A DNA stretch of 5,321 bases from an uncultured Veillonella sp. (GCA_900765235.1 CAAFRK010000284.1:1-5321); one strand, 5' to 3'; positions 1-5,321 are shown, numbered from the stretch's first letter. Numbers and translations are program-made. The notes: generated from the letters alone by a model not told the origin.

Positions 1-161
1 ACAAGTTCTTCGCGAAGGTCTGTTAATTCGCCATTTACGTTTGCAGCTAGTACTTTTTTAGCCAAGCTGTTAGATAGTTGTTTTACTGCTTCCCCAAGAG
101 TAGTGCCAGCAGCGTATTCCTTTGCACTACCATCAGGTAAAATGATTTTTACATCTGCCAT
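1..161 (-). CDS. thrS: Threonine-tRNA ligase, N-terminal part (runs off the window edge)
   Basis: This is the 5' end of a gene whose remaining codons lie beyond position 1. The 53 visible residues begin MADVKIILPDGSAKEY and continue with a small hydrophobic and charged ubiquitin-like segment. That is the TGS domain that starts bacterial threonyl-tRNA synthetases; the editing and class II catalytic domains would follow outside the window. The enzyme is cytosolic and charges tRNA-Thr with threonine using ATP. The ATG at 159-161 is well supported, because a GGAGG ribosome binding site (170-174) lies 8 nt upstream. The strongest identity evidence is the leader: a complete T-box riboswitch with a threonine ACC specifier precedes the gene. 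A TGS domain alone also occurs in RelA/SpoT and Obg-like proteins, but there it is not N-terminal with this leader. Confidence 0.95.
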   Translation of the reverse strand, partial: MADVKIILPDGSAKEYAAGTTLGEAVKQLSNSLAKKVLAANVNGELTDLREEL

Positions 162-208
162 TTTAATTTCCTCCAATTATTATCTAGGATAGACTGGATT
201 TTTGTAAT

Positions 209-250
209 AAAAAAAGACCCTCTATCCCTACAAAACAAGGGACGAAGATC
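209..250 (-). terminator. Regulated intrinsic terminator of the thrS T-box
   Basis: On the minus strand GATCTTCGTCCCT (238-250) pairs with AGGGATAGAGGGTC (216-229), giving about 12 pairs including G-T wobbles, with one C-A mismatch and a possible bulged A. The loop is TGTTTTGT. A run of seven T residues (209-215) follows directly. This is the default off state when tRNA-Thr is charged. Confidence 0.9.
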
Positions 251-267
251 ATTCGCGGTTCCACCCT
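238..267 (-). promoter_or_regulatory. T-box sequence and antiterminator element
   Basis: The minus strand at 254-267 reads AGGGTGGAACCGCG, a match to the canonical T-box consensus AGGGTGGNACCGCG. Its AGGG pairs with CCCT (238-241) and its GCG with CGT (242-244), which leaves the TGGAACC bulge whose TGGA-type bases contact the free NCCA end of uncharged tRNA. CCCT is also part of the terminator stem, so the antiterminator and terminator are mutually exclusive. Confidence 0.95.
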
Positions 268-269
268 AG

Positions 270-303
270 TTAACTACCTATACGAATATATGTGTATAGT
301 TAA
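270..303 (-). promoter_or_regulatory. Accessory hairpin between Stem III and the T-box
   Basis: The minus strand contains TTAA-CTATAC, a 10-nt loop, then GTATAG-GTAG-TTAA. CTATAC pairs fully with GTATAG, and the outer TTAA pairs with the distal TTAA across a 4-nt GTAG bulge. An alternative register pairs TTAACTA with TAGTTAA instead. Variable hairpins at this position are common in T-box leaders, probably to set the spacing or stack the antiterminator. Confidence 0.65.
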
Positions 304-375
304 TTCACTTCATTAAGCCCGATAACGGTGGCGGCCGTATTTGCCTACTTAGGTTCGACAAATCAGTTTAAAGGG

Positions 376-378
376 GGT
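376..378 (-). promoter_or_regulatory. T-box specifier codon ACC (Thr)
   Basis: On the minus strand the Stem I loop reads GAG-TTACCC-CCTTT. GAG pairs with CTC and CCTTT pairs with AAAGG on the other side of Stem I, which leaves TTACCC in the loop. ACC in this loop would pair with a GGU anticodon of tRNA-Thr, and it matches the downstream synthetase. The neighbouring C-run leaves about one nucleotide of uncertainty in helix registration, but no other reading gives a codon for a better-fitting amino acid. Confidence 0.8.
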
Positions 379-470
379 AACTCTGATATATGTGTAAGGC
401 ATTTCCAGCATCTGCCTCTCTCTGGTACACAGGGATATGAGAATCATGTCCTTTGCATCACTTTTACTAG

Positions 471-502
471 ATTATAGTATCACAGGGAATTAAAAAATTC
501 AA
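471..502 (-). promoter_or_regulatory. Probable thrS promoter
   Basis: A perfect -10 box TATAAT lies at 471-476 on the minus strand, 6-7 nt before the predicted start of the T-box leader. The best -35 candidate is TTGAAT at 497-502, but the 20-bp spacer is long and no good hexamer sits at 17 bp, so the -35 is weak or uncertain. The position, between the upstream terminator and Stem I, is right for a sigma-A type promoter that drives thrS independently of the upstream gene block. Confidence 0.65.
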
Positions 503-561
503 TACGGTTCAATAGTAAATTTCATAAATTCTATAAATTCAACATAACACTCTTACTTCCT

Positions 562-599
562 AAAACAAAAAGAAAACGGCCCGTATATCGAGCCGTTTT
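562..599 (-). terminator. Intrinsic terminator ending the mltG operon
   Basis: On the minus strand AAAACGGCTCG (589-599) pairs with CGGGCCGTTTT (573-583): 11 pairs with a single T-G wobble and a 5-nt ATATA loop. It is followed by CTTTTTGTTTT (562-572). It lies about 38 bp after the stop codon of the secreted protein gene and just before the thrS promoter region. A plus-strand role is less likely, because only the stem's own four T residues follow on that side and no plus-strand gene is present. Confidence 0.92.
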
Positions 600-649
600 G
601 TAAGATCTATTAAACTTTGAATATTTTGTTAGATCTATTAGCGTTTGAA
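594..649 (-). repeat. 28-bp imperfect tandem duplication across a stop codon
   Basis: Two adjacent 28-bp units, 622-649 and 594-621, match at 22 of 28 positions, and at 22 of the first 26. In transcription direction each begins TTCAAA and continues with TAATAGATCT and ACAAAA. The first unit carries the last codons and the TAA stop of the secreted protein gene. The second repeats them, including an in-register TAA, downstream of the real stop and running into the terminator stem. This looks like an old slippage or duplication event. Confidence 0.8.
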
Positions 650-1627
650 GTTTGTAGACAACATGGCACCAATTACTTTTTCTAATTTGCTATTAGAAAG
701 ATCTGGGCCTTTGTAGAGTGTTAAGAGTACATCATTAGAGTTATCTTGTTTAGACACCATCATAACACCGCTACCACGAGCACCATTATCATCGTAATCT
801 TTTGCTACAATAACGAGGTTCAAATAGTGGTCTTTCATGTATGTGTACACTTTGCTTGTACGTGCAGAGGAACCAATCATTTTAGCCATGCTCATGCCAC
901 GGTTAAATACGATTGCATTAGCATTGTGTGGGTTTGCCGCTAATTGTTGTTTTTCATCATCATTTAGTGGCATGAGGTTTACCATGAGGGAATCACCCAT
1001 TTTACCACGGAACATAGCTGGCATTGTTTCCCTTACGTCTTCAGGAATGCCTGTGTCCGCAGTCAATTTCAACTCTTTAGGAACCGTCATATATAGAACG
1101 CCCTTGCTGTTGCGGCCTACCTCTGTTGTACTGAGGTCTACAGCGCTAAGCATAATGGAGTCTTTAATAGTAGCTACTTGGTTTGCCAATGGCTTTTCAG
1201 GAATGCCACGGCTTGCCAATTGTACATCACCAGACTTAGTTTTTTTCAACGTTTCTACATTCCAGTTAGCCCCTTTTTTGTCGGCGTCGCTAGCTTCTGT
1301 GAAAGCATTCGCTCCATCTTTTGTACCTACATACACATAAGTTTGAGCTGGGATAATTGTATCTGGTGCACCAGTTTTATTGAAAGCAGCACCATATACT
1401 ACATTAGGGATCACAGAGGAACCAATTTGTAAGTTGTTATTAGTTTGGCTTTCCACATCAAAGTTGATATTGCCAGTGAAGGTCATATCAGGACCATGAT
1501 TAATGACTACGACATCCCCCGCTTGAGGAATGATAACAGGACCTACAGGACCCGCCATAGCCACGCCAGCCATAGATACACTAAGGCAAGCTGTTAATAA
1601 TGCACGTTTCAAAATAGATTGTTTCAT
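638..1627 (-). CDS. Secreted protein of unknown function
   Basis: I do not recognise this family. The 329-residue product has a clear Sec signal peptide: basic n-region (K2, K7, R8), hydrophobic stretch from about 9 to 22, and an A-M-A site with probable cleavage after residue 25. An LTAC lipobox-like string ends at Cys14, but it falls too early and the hydrophobic stretch continues past it, so lipoprotein processing is unlikely. The mature part has no cysteine and no further membrane segment, so a soluble exported, probably periplasmic, protein is expected. It looks mixed alpha/beta, with a hydrophobic strand region near 270-277 (LNLVIVAK) and a C-terminal helix (about 315-325). The ATG lies 10 bp after the DUF4911 stop with a weak GAGAG ribosome site in the gap. 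It is the last gene of the block, directly before a strong terminator. Confidence 0.85.
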   Translation of the reverse strand: MKQSILKRALLTACLSVSMAGVAMAGPVGPVIIPQAGDVVVINHGPDMTFTGNINFDVESQTNNNLQIGSSVIPNVVYGAAFNKTGAPDTIIPAQTYVYVGTKDGANAFTEASDADKKGANWNVETLKKTKSGDVQLASRGIPEKPLANQVATIKDSIMLSAVDLSTTEVGRNSKGVLYMTVPKELKLTADTGIPEDVRETMPAMFRGKMGDSLMVNLMPLNDDEKQQLAANPHNANAIVFNRGMSMAKMIGSSARTSKVYTYMKDHYLNLVIVAKDYDDNGARGSGVMMVSKQDNSNDVLLTLYKGPDLSNSKLEKVIGAMLSTNFKR

Positions 1628-1637
1628 AGATATACTC

Positions 1638-1913
1638 TCATTTCTCTATAGTGACATAATCAGATAAGCTAGTTAATACTTCAATGGCTAATGGCTTTGT
1701 AGATGGTGTGCAGCGCAACATGCACCGCCCACTCGTATCTACAGAGGTCATAACACCTAAATATTCATAGCCTTCAATGATGCGATTGATATAGTTTGTA
1801 TGCTTCGGCTCAAGATGAAAGAACACATACGCTTCTTCTCCAGAGGTCTCTAGATCTGGTACATCGGGAAATGCACCGATAGATTTACTCGGTTCTAATG
1901 GTGTACCACGCAT
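1638..1913 (-). CDS. DUF4911 family small protein
   Basis: This 91-residue cytosolic protein has no signal or membrane segment. After a poorly structured first 26 residues it shows the features I associate with DUF4911: a strand (AYVFFHLEP), a helix ending in an invariant-looking IIEGYEYLGVM segment, a strand around TSVDTSGRCMLRC, and a final helix (KPLAIEVLTSL). The small alpha/beta fold resembles ligand- or RNA-binding modules, but its function is unknown. The ATG follows the U32 stop after only 2 bp and its ribosome site is weak (GAG inside the U32 end), so translation is probably coupled to the U32 gene. Adjacency to a tRNA-modification pair suggests, without proving, a role in that pathway. 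Family assignment is from memory of the pattern. Confidence 0.8.
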   Translation of the reverse strand: MRGTPLEPSKSIGAFPDVPDLETSGEEAYVFFHLEPKHTNYINRIIEGYEYLGVMTSVDTSGRCMLRCTPSTKPLAIEVLTSLSDYVTIEK

Positions 1914-1915
1914 AA

Positions 1916-3157
1916 TTACTCAGCTTTAGGTTTGCACTCACGACGCATCATGGAGTACGGTTCAAGTGGTGTATCCATATAAATGCGCACTTTCATTTGA
2001 GCATGTGGTGCTACGTCAATTGGGTTACCGTCTTCATCTGTCATTTTTTCAATTACAGTCTCAACAAGCTCGCCCTTAGGTTGGCAGAATTCTACTTTAT
2101 CGCCTACCTTAAAGTTGTTGCGTTGTTCAAGATCAACATATTTTTCTTCTTCGTTATAACCCATAACTAAACCGATGAAATCATGGCTTTGTGTATTTGT
2201 AGATTTACCATAGTTTTGAGCTGTTTCGTCAGGACGACCTTCTGCAAAGCCATCAGTATATGGACGGTGAGAAATTTTTTCTAATTCTGCAATCCATTCT
2301 GGACGAACATACCAATCTTTACCTTCTTTAAGATAAGTATCGATAGCTGTACGATATACTTTCGCCACTGTTGCACAGTAGTGAACGGATTTCATACGGC
2401 CTTCGATTTTAAGGCTGTCGATACCAGCTTCATAGAGATCTGGAATACGGTGAATCAAGCACAAGTCTTTAGAGTTAAAGATATATGTACCATGCTCATC
2501 TTCTTCGATTGGATAGTATTCACCAGGACGATTAGATTCAACAAGGGAATATTTCCAACGACAAGATTGAGAACATTGACCACGGTTCGCATCGCGGTTG
2601 CCTGTCATGTAGTTAGATAATAGGCAACGGCCAGAATAAGAAATACACATAGAACCATGTACGAAGGATTCGATTTCAATGTCTACATTGTTCTTCATTT
2701 CTTTAAGGTCAGCCAAAGACACTTCACGAGCTGCTACTACACGTGTAGCGCCCAATTCTTTCCACATTTGAACTGTGTGCCAGTTTGTTGTAGACGCTTG
2801 AGTACTTACGTGAAGTTCAAGACCTGGAGCAACGCGTTTAGCAAGGCTGAAGATACCCATGTCGGCAACGATAATCGCATCAACACCGATACTTTCAAGG
2901 AATTTCAAATAATCCTCTAAACCTTCAAAGTCCTCATTATGAGGAATGATATTACATGTTACATGGATTTTTTTACCATGAGCATGTACGAATTCTACAG
3001 CTTCCTTTAATTCCTCATCGGAGAAATTAGAGTTACCTGCGCGCAAGCCAAAACGTTTGCCTGCACAATATACAGCATCCGCACCATAGCGAATAGCCAT
3101 TTTGAGCTTGTCCATATTACCGGCTGGACAAAGCAATTCCATAAAATGTTCTGCCAT
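1916..3157 (-). CDS. trhP: U32 family protein, probable tRNA U34 hydroxylation enzyme (TrhP/YrrO type)
   Basis: The 413-residue product matches U32 proteins historically called peptidases or collagenases. TrhP-type members produce 5-hydroxyuridine at tRNA position 34, using prephenate and an Fe-S cluster, without O2. Visible features: N-terminal ELLCPAGN barrel start (residues 6-14), the U32 signature E-S-F-V-H-G-S-M-C from 163 to 171 with G-R-C to 178, and C195 and C233. The Cys spacing 7-17-38 is close to that of [4Fe-4S]-binding UbiU-type proteins. A C-terminal beta domain (about 318-400, starting HDFIGLV) is typical of the long YrrO form. I chose ATG at 3155-3157 because it overlaps the trmR stop as TAATG, has GGAAAGGG upstream and gives the usual family N-terminus. 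An in-frame GTG at 3176-3178 would add seven residues but lacks a good ribosome site. RlhA (23S rRNA) or protease roles are alternatives. Confidence 0.88.
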   Translation of the reverse strand: MAEHFMELLCPAGNMDKLKMAIRYGADAVYCAGKRFGLRAGNSNFSDEELKEAVEFVHAHGKKIHVTCNIIPHNEDFEGLEDYLKFLESIGVDAIIVADMGIFSLAKRVAPGLELHVSTQASTTNWHTVQMWKELGATRVVAAREVSLADLKEMKNNVDIEIESFVHGSMCISYSGRCLLSNYMTGNRDANRGQCSQSCRWKYSLVESNRPGEYYPIEEDEHGTYIFNSKDLCLIHRIPDLYEAGIDSLKIEGRMKSVHYCATVAKVYRTAIDTYLKEGKDWYVRPEWIAELEKISHRPYTDGFAEGRPDETAQNYGKSTNTQSHDFIGLVMGYNEEEKYVDLEQRNNFKVGDKVEFCQPKGELVETVIEKMTDEDGNPIDVAPHAQMKVRIYMDTPLEPYSMMRRECKPKAE

Positions 3158-3159
3158 TA
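3155..3159 (-). promoter_or_regulatory. TAATG stop/start overlap coupling trmR to the U32 gene
   Basis: The trmR stop TAA (3157-3159) shares its last A with the ATG of the U32 gene. A purine-rich GGAAAGGG ends about 11 nt upstream of the ATG. Such overlaps usually mean that terminating ribosomes restart on the next gene, which would keep the two products at linked levels. Confidence 0.75.
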
Positions 3160-3765
3160 TTTGTTGTGCCCTTTCCACACACTCACACTCATACCATCCC
3201 CCATTGGATAGATGGTGGTGTTAAACAATTCTTTATTTTCAACATACGTTAAGTATTCTTTTAACCGTTTTACGATAGTTTTAAACCGTTTTGGCGGCTC
3301 CTTATCGCCTCTTACATAGCCTCTAAAAAGTACATTGTCTGCAAGGATAACGCCTCCTTCTTTCACATGAGGCAAAATGAGTTCTAATTGTTTAAGATAT
3401 TGCCCTTTGGGACCATCTAAAAATACTAGATCATATTCACCGGTGAGTTCCGTTAAGACTTGAGACGCATCGCCTTTCAGCAATGTAATTGTATCGGCAT
3501 AATCAGATTGGTTAATATAATATTTCGCCATTTCGTAACGCACATCATCTAATTCAATAGATGTAATATGTCCCTCCTCTTCGTCGAGTAGCGGAGCCAT
3601 CAACAAAGCAGAGTAACCAATGGCGGTGCCCACCTCTAACACAGAGGTGGGCCTGTACAAACCTATTAATTCTTCAAAGAGATGAACCTCAGATTCTCGT
3701 AGAATCGGTACATCATTAATCATCGCGTAAATACGCTGTTCATTTAAAATATCATTTAATGTCAT
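3157..3765 (-). CDS. trmR: SAM-dependent O-methyltransferase, probable tRNA 5-hydroxyuridine methyltransferase
   Basis: The 202-residue cytosolic protein belongs to the COMT-like, metal-dependent O-methyltransferases (B. subtilis YrrM, renamed TrmR). TrmR transfers a methyl group from SAM to 5-hydroxyuridine 34 of tRNA, giving 5-methoxyuridine. The SAM-binding motif is VLEVGTAIGYS (42-52), followed by acidic IELD (70-73) and GDA (98-100). The metal and catalytic region shows FLDGPKGQY (115-123) and ADNVLFRG (142-149), where D117, D143 and N144 fit the usual metal ligands. The C-terminus ends with GDGMSVSVWK, typical of the family. Length and domain layout are full. It sits 23 bp after mltG and overlaps the U32 gene by one base. 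Catechol or caffeoyl-CoA methyltransferase annotations are possible by similarity alone, but the U32 neighbour favours TrmR. Confidence 0.9.
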   Translation of the reverse strand: MTLNDILNEQRIYAMINDVPILRESEVHLFEELIGLYRPTSVLEVGTAIGYSALLMAPLLDEEEGHITSIELDDVRYEMAKYYINQSDYADTITLLKGDASQVLTELTGEYDLVFLDGPKGQYLKQLELILPHVKEGGVILADNVLFRGYVRGDKEPPKRFKTIVKRLKEYLTYVENKELFNTTIYPMGDGMSVSVWKGHNK

Positions 3766-3780
3766 GAAAGTAGATTCAAT

Positions 3781-3785
3781 CTCCT
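3781..3785 (-). promoter_or_regulatory. Ribosome binding site of trmR with long spacing
   Basis: AGGAG is the only good Shine-Dalgarno match before trmR, but it ends 15 nt before the ATG at 3763-3765, whereas 5-9 nt is usual. No ATG, GTG or TTG lies in frame at a better distance. GTAGG and CTAC around it could form a short stem that shortens the effective distance or partly masks the site. Coupling to mltG translation, whose stop codon overlaps this area, may also help. Confidence 0.5.
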
Positions 3786-3788
3786 ACA

Positions 3789-5195
3789 TTATTTATTGCT
3801 ATTACCACTAGGAATTACCAACGTAGAACGATCCACAGATTCAGCTGGCTTTACTTCAATACGAGGTGCTTGTTGCGTACTTGGTACAACATTTTGCATA
3901 GATTCTGGAGCAGGTGTTGTAGTTGGTACATAAGAGTTAGAACTAGATGATTGAGTTGCTGGTGCAGATTGTGCTGGCGCTTGTGGAGCTGGTGTTGGTG
4001 CTGGAATTTCAGCAGCTGGAACCGTTGTTGGTGTATATTTGTACGTAGGTTCCACATTAACATATTGAGAATCTGCTTCCACCGCTTCTTCAGAGCTGTA
4101 ATTGTAGTTAGGCTCTGTCGTTGCCACAGCCACGTCATAGTTAGGACCAGCTTGTACTGCGGCCTCTGTATTAGAGGATGTAGCCGTATCATTACCATAG
4201 ATTTTATGAACTTCCGCTAAATGTTCTTCATATGTTTTAGAGAAGTGGTTATGTCCATCTTTATCTGCTACAAAGTATAAATAATCTGTATCTTCAGAAT
4301 GCAAGACTGCATCTAATGCTTTTTTACCAGGGTTCGCAATTGGACCAGGTGGCAAGCCTTTAGATACGTATGTATTATACGGGCTTTGTAATTGCGTATC
4401 ACCAATAGTTACATCTTCTTTTGCATAACCAAGTACATAGGAAATTGTCGCATCAGATTGCAATGGAATACCATGGGCTAACCGTTTTTTAAATACCCCT
4501 GCAATTGTTGGACGATCTGCATCAAATAAAGATTCACGTTCAACAATGGATGCCAATGTTACAAAGTCATGAATACTCATGTGTTGAGCTTGAATTTGTT
4601 TCTTCACAGCCGGTGTGAGGTAACGATTCATTTCGTCAGCCATCATTTGAATCACTTCACGTGGCGTTGCACCTACTGGAATTTCATAAGTACTTGGGAA
4701 TAAGAAGCCTTCTACAGGATATGTAGCAGGTCTTGTACCTTTCATATATGGATATGGTACAAAGGTCTTTGCTTCTGCTAAGAAATCCTTTGCTTTCATG
4801 ATTTGATTTTTTTCAAGAACGATAGCAATATCACCAACTGTGTATCCTTCAGGAATTGTAACACGAATAGATTCTACATGACCTTCTTGTAATAAAGAAA
4901 TGAGTTCGCGCACAGTTACCTTATTAGGAATTTGGTAGTGACCAGTTTGAAGTTTATCATTAGTACCGCTCAAATATAACCAAAGCTTAAAGCCTTGCGT
5001 AGTACGAATGAGACCTCGTTCATAGAGCATATCAGCAATTTCAGTGCCAGTCTGCCCCTTTTCAATGACAAGTACCTGACTACCATCATCTTGTGCAAAG
5101 GTATTTGGCACTAAATAGATTGCACCAAGACCACCTGCGATGATTAATACGCCTACAATAATAAGGATTAAAATATATCTTAAGGCTTTTCTCAC
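3789..5195 (-). CDS. mltG: Endolytic murein transglycosylase MltG with long C-terminal tail
   Basis: MltG (YceG/YrrL) is an inner-membrane lytic transglycosylase that cuts nascent peptidoglycan glycan strands and is thought to set their length. The 468-residue product shows a short basic N-terminus, one membrane helix (about 7-29), a LysM-like subdomain (about 41-105) and the catalytic YceG domain (about 110-332). Landmarks are GFLFPSTYEI (163-172), SIVERES with the expected catalytic Glu219, LQSDATISYVLG (245-256), KGLPPGPIANPG (279-290) and HFSKTYEEH (317-325). Typical homologues end soon after this; here about 135 further residues follow, rich in Pro, Thr, Ser, Ala and Gln, with two EPxYxY motifs, and they should lie outside the inner membrane. 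The start is a GTG with AAAGGA (5206-5211) 10 nt upstream. It is the first gene of the block and has its own promoter. Confidence 0.95.
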   Translation of the reverse strand: MRKALRYILILIIVGVLIIAGGLGAIYLVPNTFAQDDGSQVLVIEKGQTGTEIADMLYERGLIRTTQGFKLWLYLSGTNDKLQTGHYQIPNKVTVRELISLLQEGHVESIRVTIPEGYTVGDIAIVLEKNQIMKAKDFLAEAKTFVPYPYMKGTRPATYPVEGFLFPSTYEIPVGATPREVIQMMADEMNRYLTPAVKKQIQAQHMSIHDFVTLASIVERESLFDADRPTIAGVFKKRLAHGIPLQSDATISYVLGYAKEDVTIGDTQLQSPYNTYVSKGLPPGPIANPGKKALDAVLHSEDTDYLYFVADKDGHNHFSKTYEEHLAEVHKIYGNDTATSSNTEAAVQAGPNYDVAVATTEPNYNYSSEEAVEADSQYVNVEPTYKYTPTTVPAAEIPAPTPAPQAPAQSAPATQSSSSNSYVPTTTPAPESMQNVVPSTQQAPRIEVKPAESVDRSTLVIPSGNSNK

Positions 5196-5238
5196 GATAT
5201 TGAGTTCCTTTCTGTAACATAACAGTAATTATCACTTT

Positions 5239-5247
5239 ATTATACCA
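5239..5247 (-). promoter_or_regulatory. Promoter of the mltG operon (extended -10)
   Basis: The minus strand reads TGGTATAAT, a perfect -10 hexamer with the TGn extension. The expected -35 position (TAGGGG-like) is poor, which is usual for extended -10 promoters. The start of transcription would fall near 5231, giving a 5' untranslated region of about 35 nt that contains the AAAGGA ribosome site of mltG. Confidence 0.7.
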
Positions 5248-5286
5248 TAAAGTCTATATTTCCCCTACATTTAAGGACATTATCTT

Positions 5287-5316
5287 ATTATCGTCCCCAA
5301 TTATGTTATATATCAA
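5287..5316 (-). promoter_or_regulatory. Possible second, upstream promoter of mltG
   Basis: TTGATA (5311-5316) and GATAAT (5287-5292) are separated by 18 bp on the minus strand, an acceptable sigma-A pair. The surroundings are very AT-rich, so chance matches are likely, and the downstream extended -10 is the better candidate. Confidence 0.3.
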
Positions 5317-5321
5317 TTATA

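Larger units (their letters stand above)
209..465 (-). ncRNA. T-box riboswitch (thrS leader, threonine-specific)
   Basis: This leader RNA binds uncharged tRNA-Thr and then lets transcription continue into thrS. All the usual parts are visible. Stem I has a GATG kink-turn-like base near 459-462, an AAAGG/CCTTT helix, a specifier loop with ACC (376-378), and a helix pairing 426-431 with 391-396. It is capped by an AGAGAG bulge and a GCTGGAAATGCC apical arm (398-424). Stem II is closed by ATTTG/CAAAT (339-363). Stem III is ACGG/CCGT (325-338), followed by the conserved AATGAAGTG. An accessory hairpin (270-303), the T-box sequence (254-267) and the terminator (209-250) complete it. The start is estimated from the -10 box at 471-476. 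The structures were paired by eye, not folded by program. Confidence 0.95.

Noticed and set aside
562..599. Terminator acting on the plus strand (bidirectional)
   Set aside because: The plus-strand side has only four T residues belonging to the stem, and no plus-strand gene leads into it.
746..1432. Three overlapping plus-strand open frames opposite the secreted protein gene
   Set aside because: They lie antisense to a gene with a clear signal peptide and good start context, have no ribosome sites, and their translations are Cys- and His-rich without domain features.
1586..1627. Lipoprotein signal (LTAC at residues 11-14) in the secreted protein
   Set aside because: The cysteine comes only six residues after the basic n-region and hydrophobic residues continue past it to an A-M-A site, which fits ordinary signal peptidase I cleavage.
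2381..2920. Two plus-strand open frames opposite the U32 gene
   Set aside because: They are antisense shadows of a well-conserved gene with an intact signature motif; no start signals or recognisable protein features.
3158..3178. GTG start giving a 420-residue U32 protein
   Set aside because: It lacks a ribosome site and adds seven non-conserved residues, while the downstream ATG forms a TAATG overlap with trmR and has GGAAAGGG upstream.
3851..4220. Alternative frames on both strands over the MltG tail
   Set aside because: The biased Pro/Thr/Gln codons of the tail keep other frames open. The translations are low-complexity (Gln/His/Leu- or Trp/Cys-rich), and the MltG frame runs through without a break.

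Overview
The window is a stretch of moderately AT-rich bacterial DNA in which every supported gene is on the minus strand, so it reads from right to left. The gene content and the T-box leader point to a Firmicutes-type genome. The protein flavour (diderm-style Sec signal peptide, mltG-trmR-U32-DUF4911 order) suggests the Negativicutes, most likely Veillonella. That species-level guess comes from recognition, not from a search.

Right part (about 5320 down to 562): a compact five-gene block. A promoter with an extended -10 lies just upstream of mltG (endolytic murein transglycosylase, with an unusually long Pro/Thr/Ser/Ala-rich tail). It is followed by trmR (SAM-dependent O-methyltransferase of the YrrM family), a U32-family protein (TrhP/YrrO type), a 91-residue DUF4911 protein, and a 329-residue secreted protein I cannot assign. 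The gaps are 23 bp, a 1-bp overlap (TAATG), 2 bp and 10 bp. The block ends in a strong intrinsic terminator at 562-599. The order mltG-trmR-U32 is that of yrrL-yrrM-yrrO in Bacillus subtilis. TrhP-type U32 proteins make 5-hydroxyuridine at tRNA position 34, and TrmR methylates it to 5-methoxyuridine, so genes 2 and 3 form a two-step wobble-base pathway. DUF4911 and the secreted protein are passengers of unknown role.

Left part (about 561 down to 1): a separate unit. The 476-bp gap between the secreted protein gene and thrS holds, in transcription order, the block terminator, AT-rich promoter DNA with short phased repeats, a clear -10 box, and a complete T-box riboswitch with an ACC (Thr) specifier, anti-terminator and terminator. 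Then comes the beginning of thrS (threonyl-tRNA synthetase), of which only the first 53 codons are inside the window. Uncharged tRNA-Thr is expected to switch on thrS.

I see no mobile element, CRISPR array, tRNA or rRNA gene. The window is mostly conserved housekeeping DNA. The least explained parts are the secreted orphan, the DUF4911 protein next to the tRNA-modification pair, and the long MltG tail.
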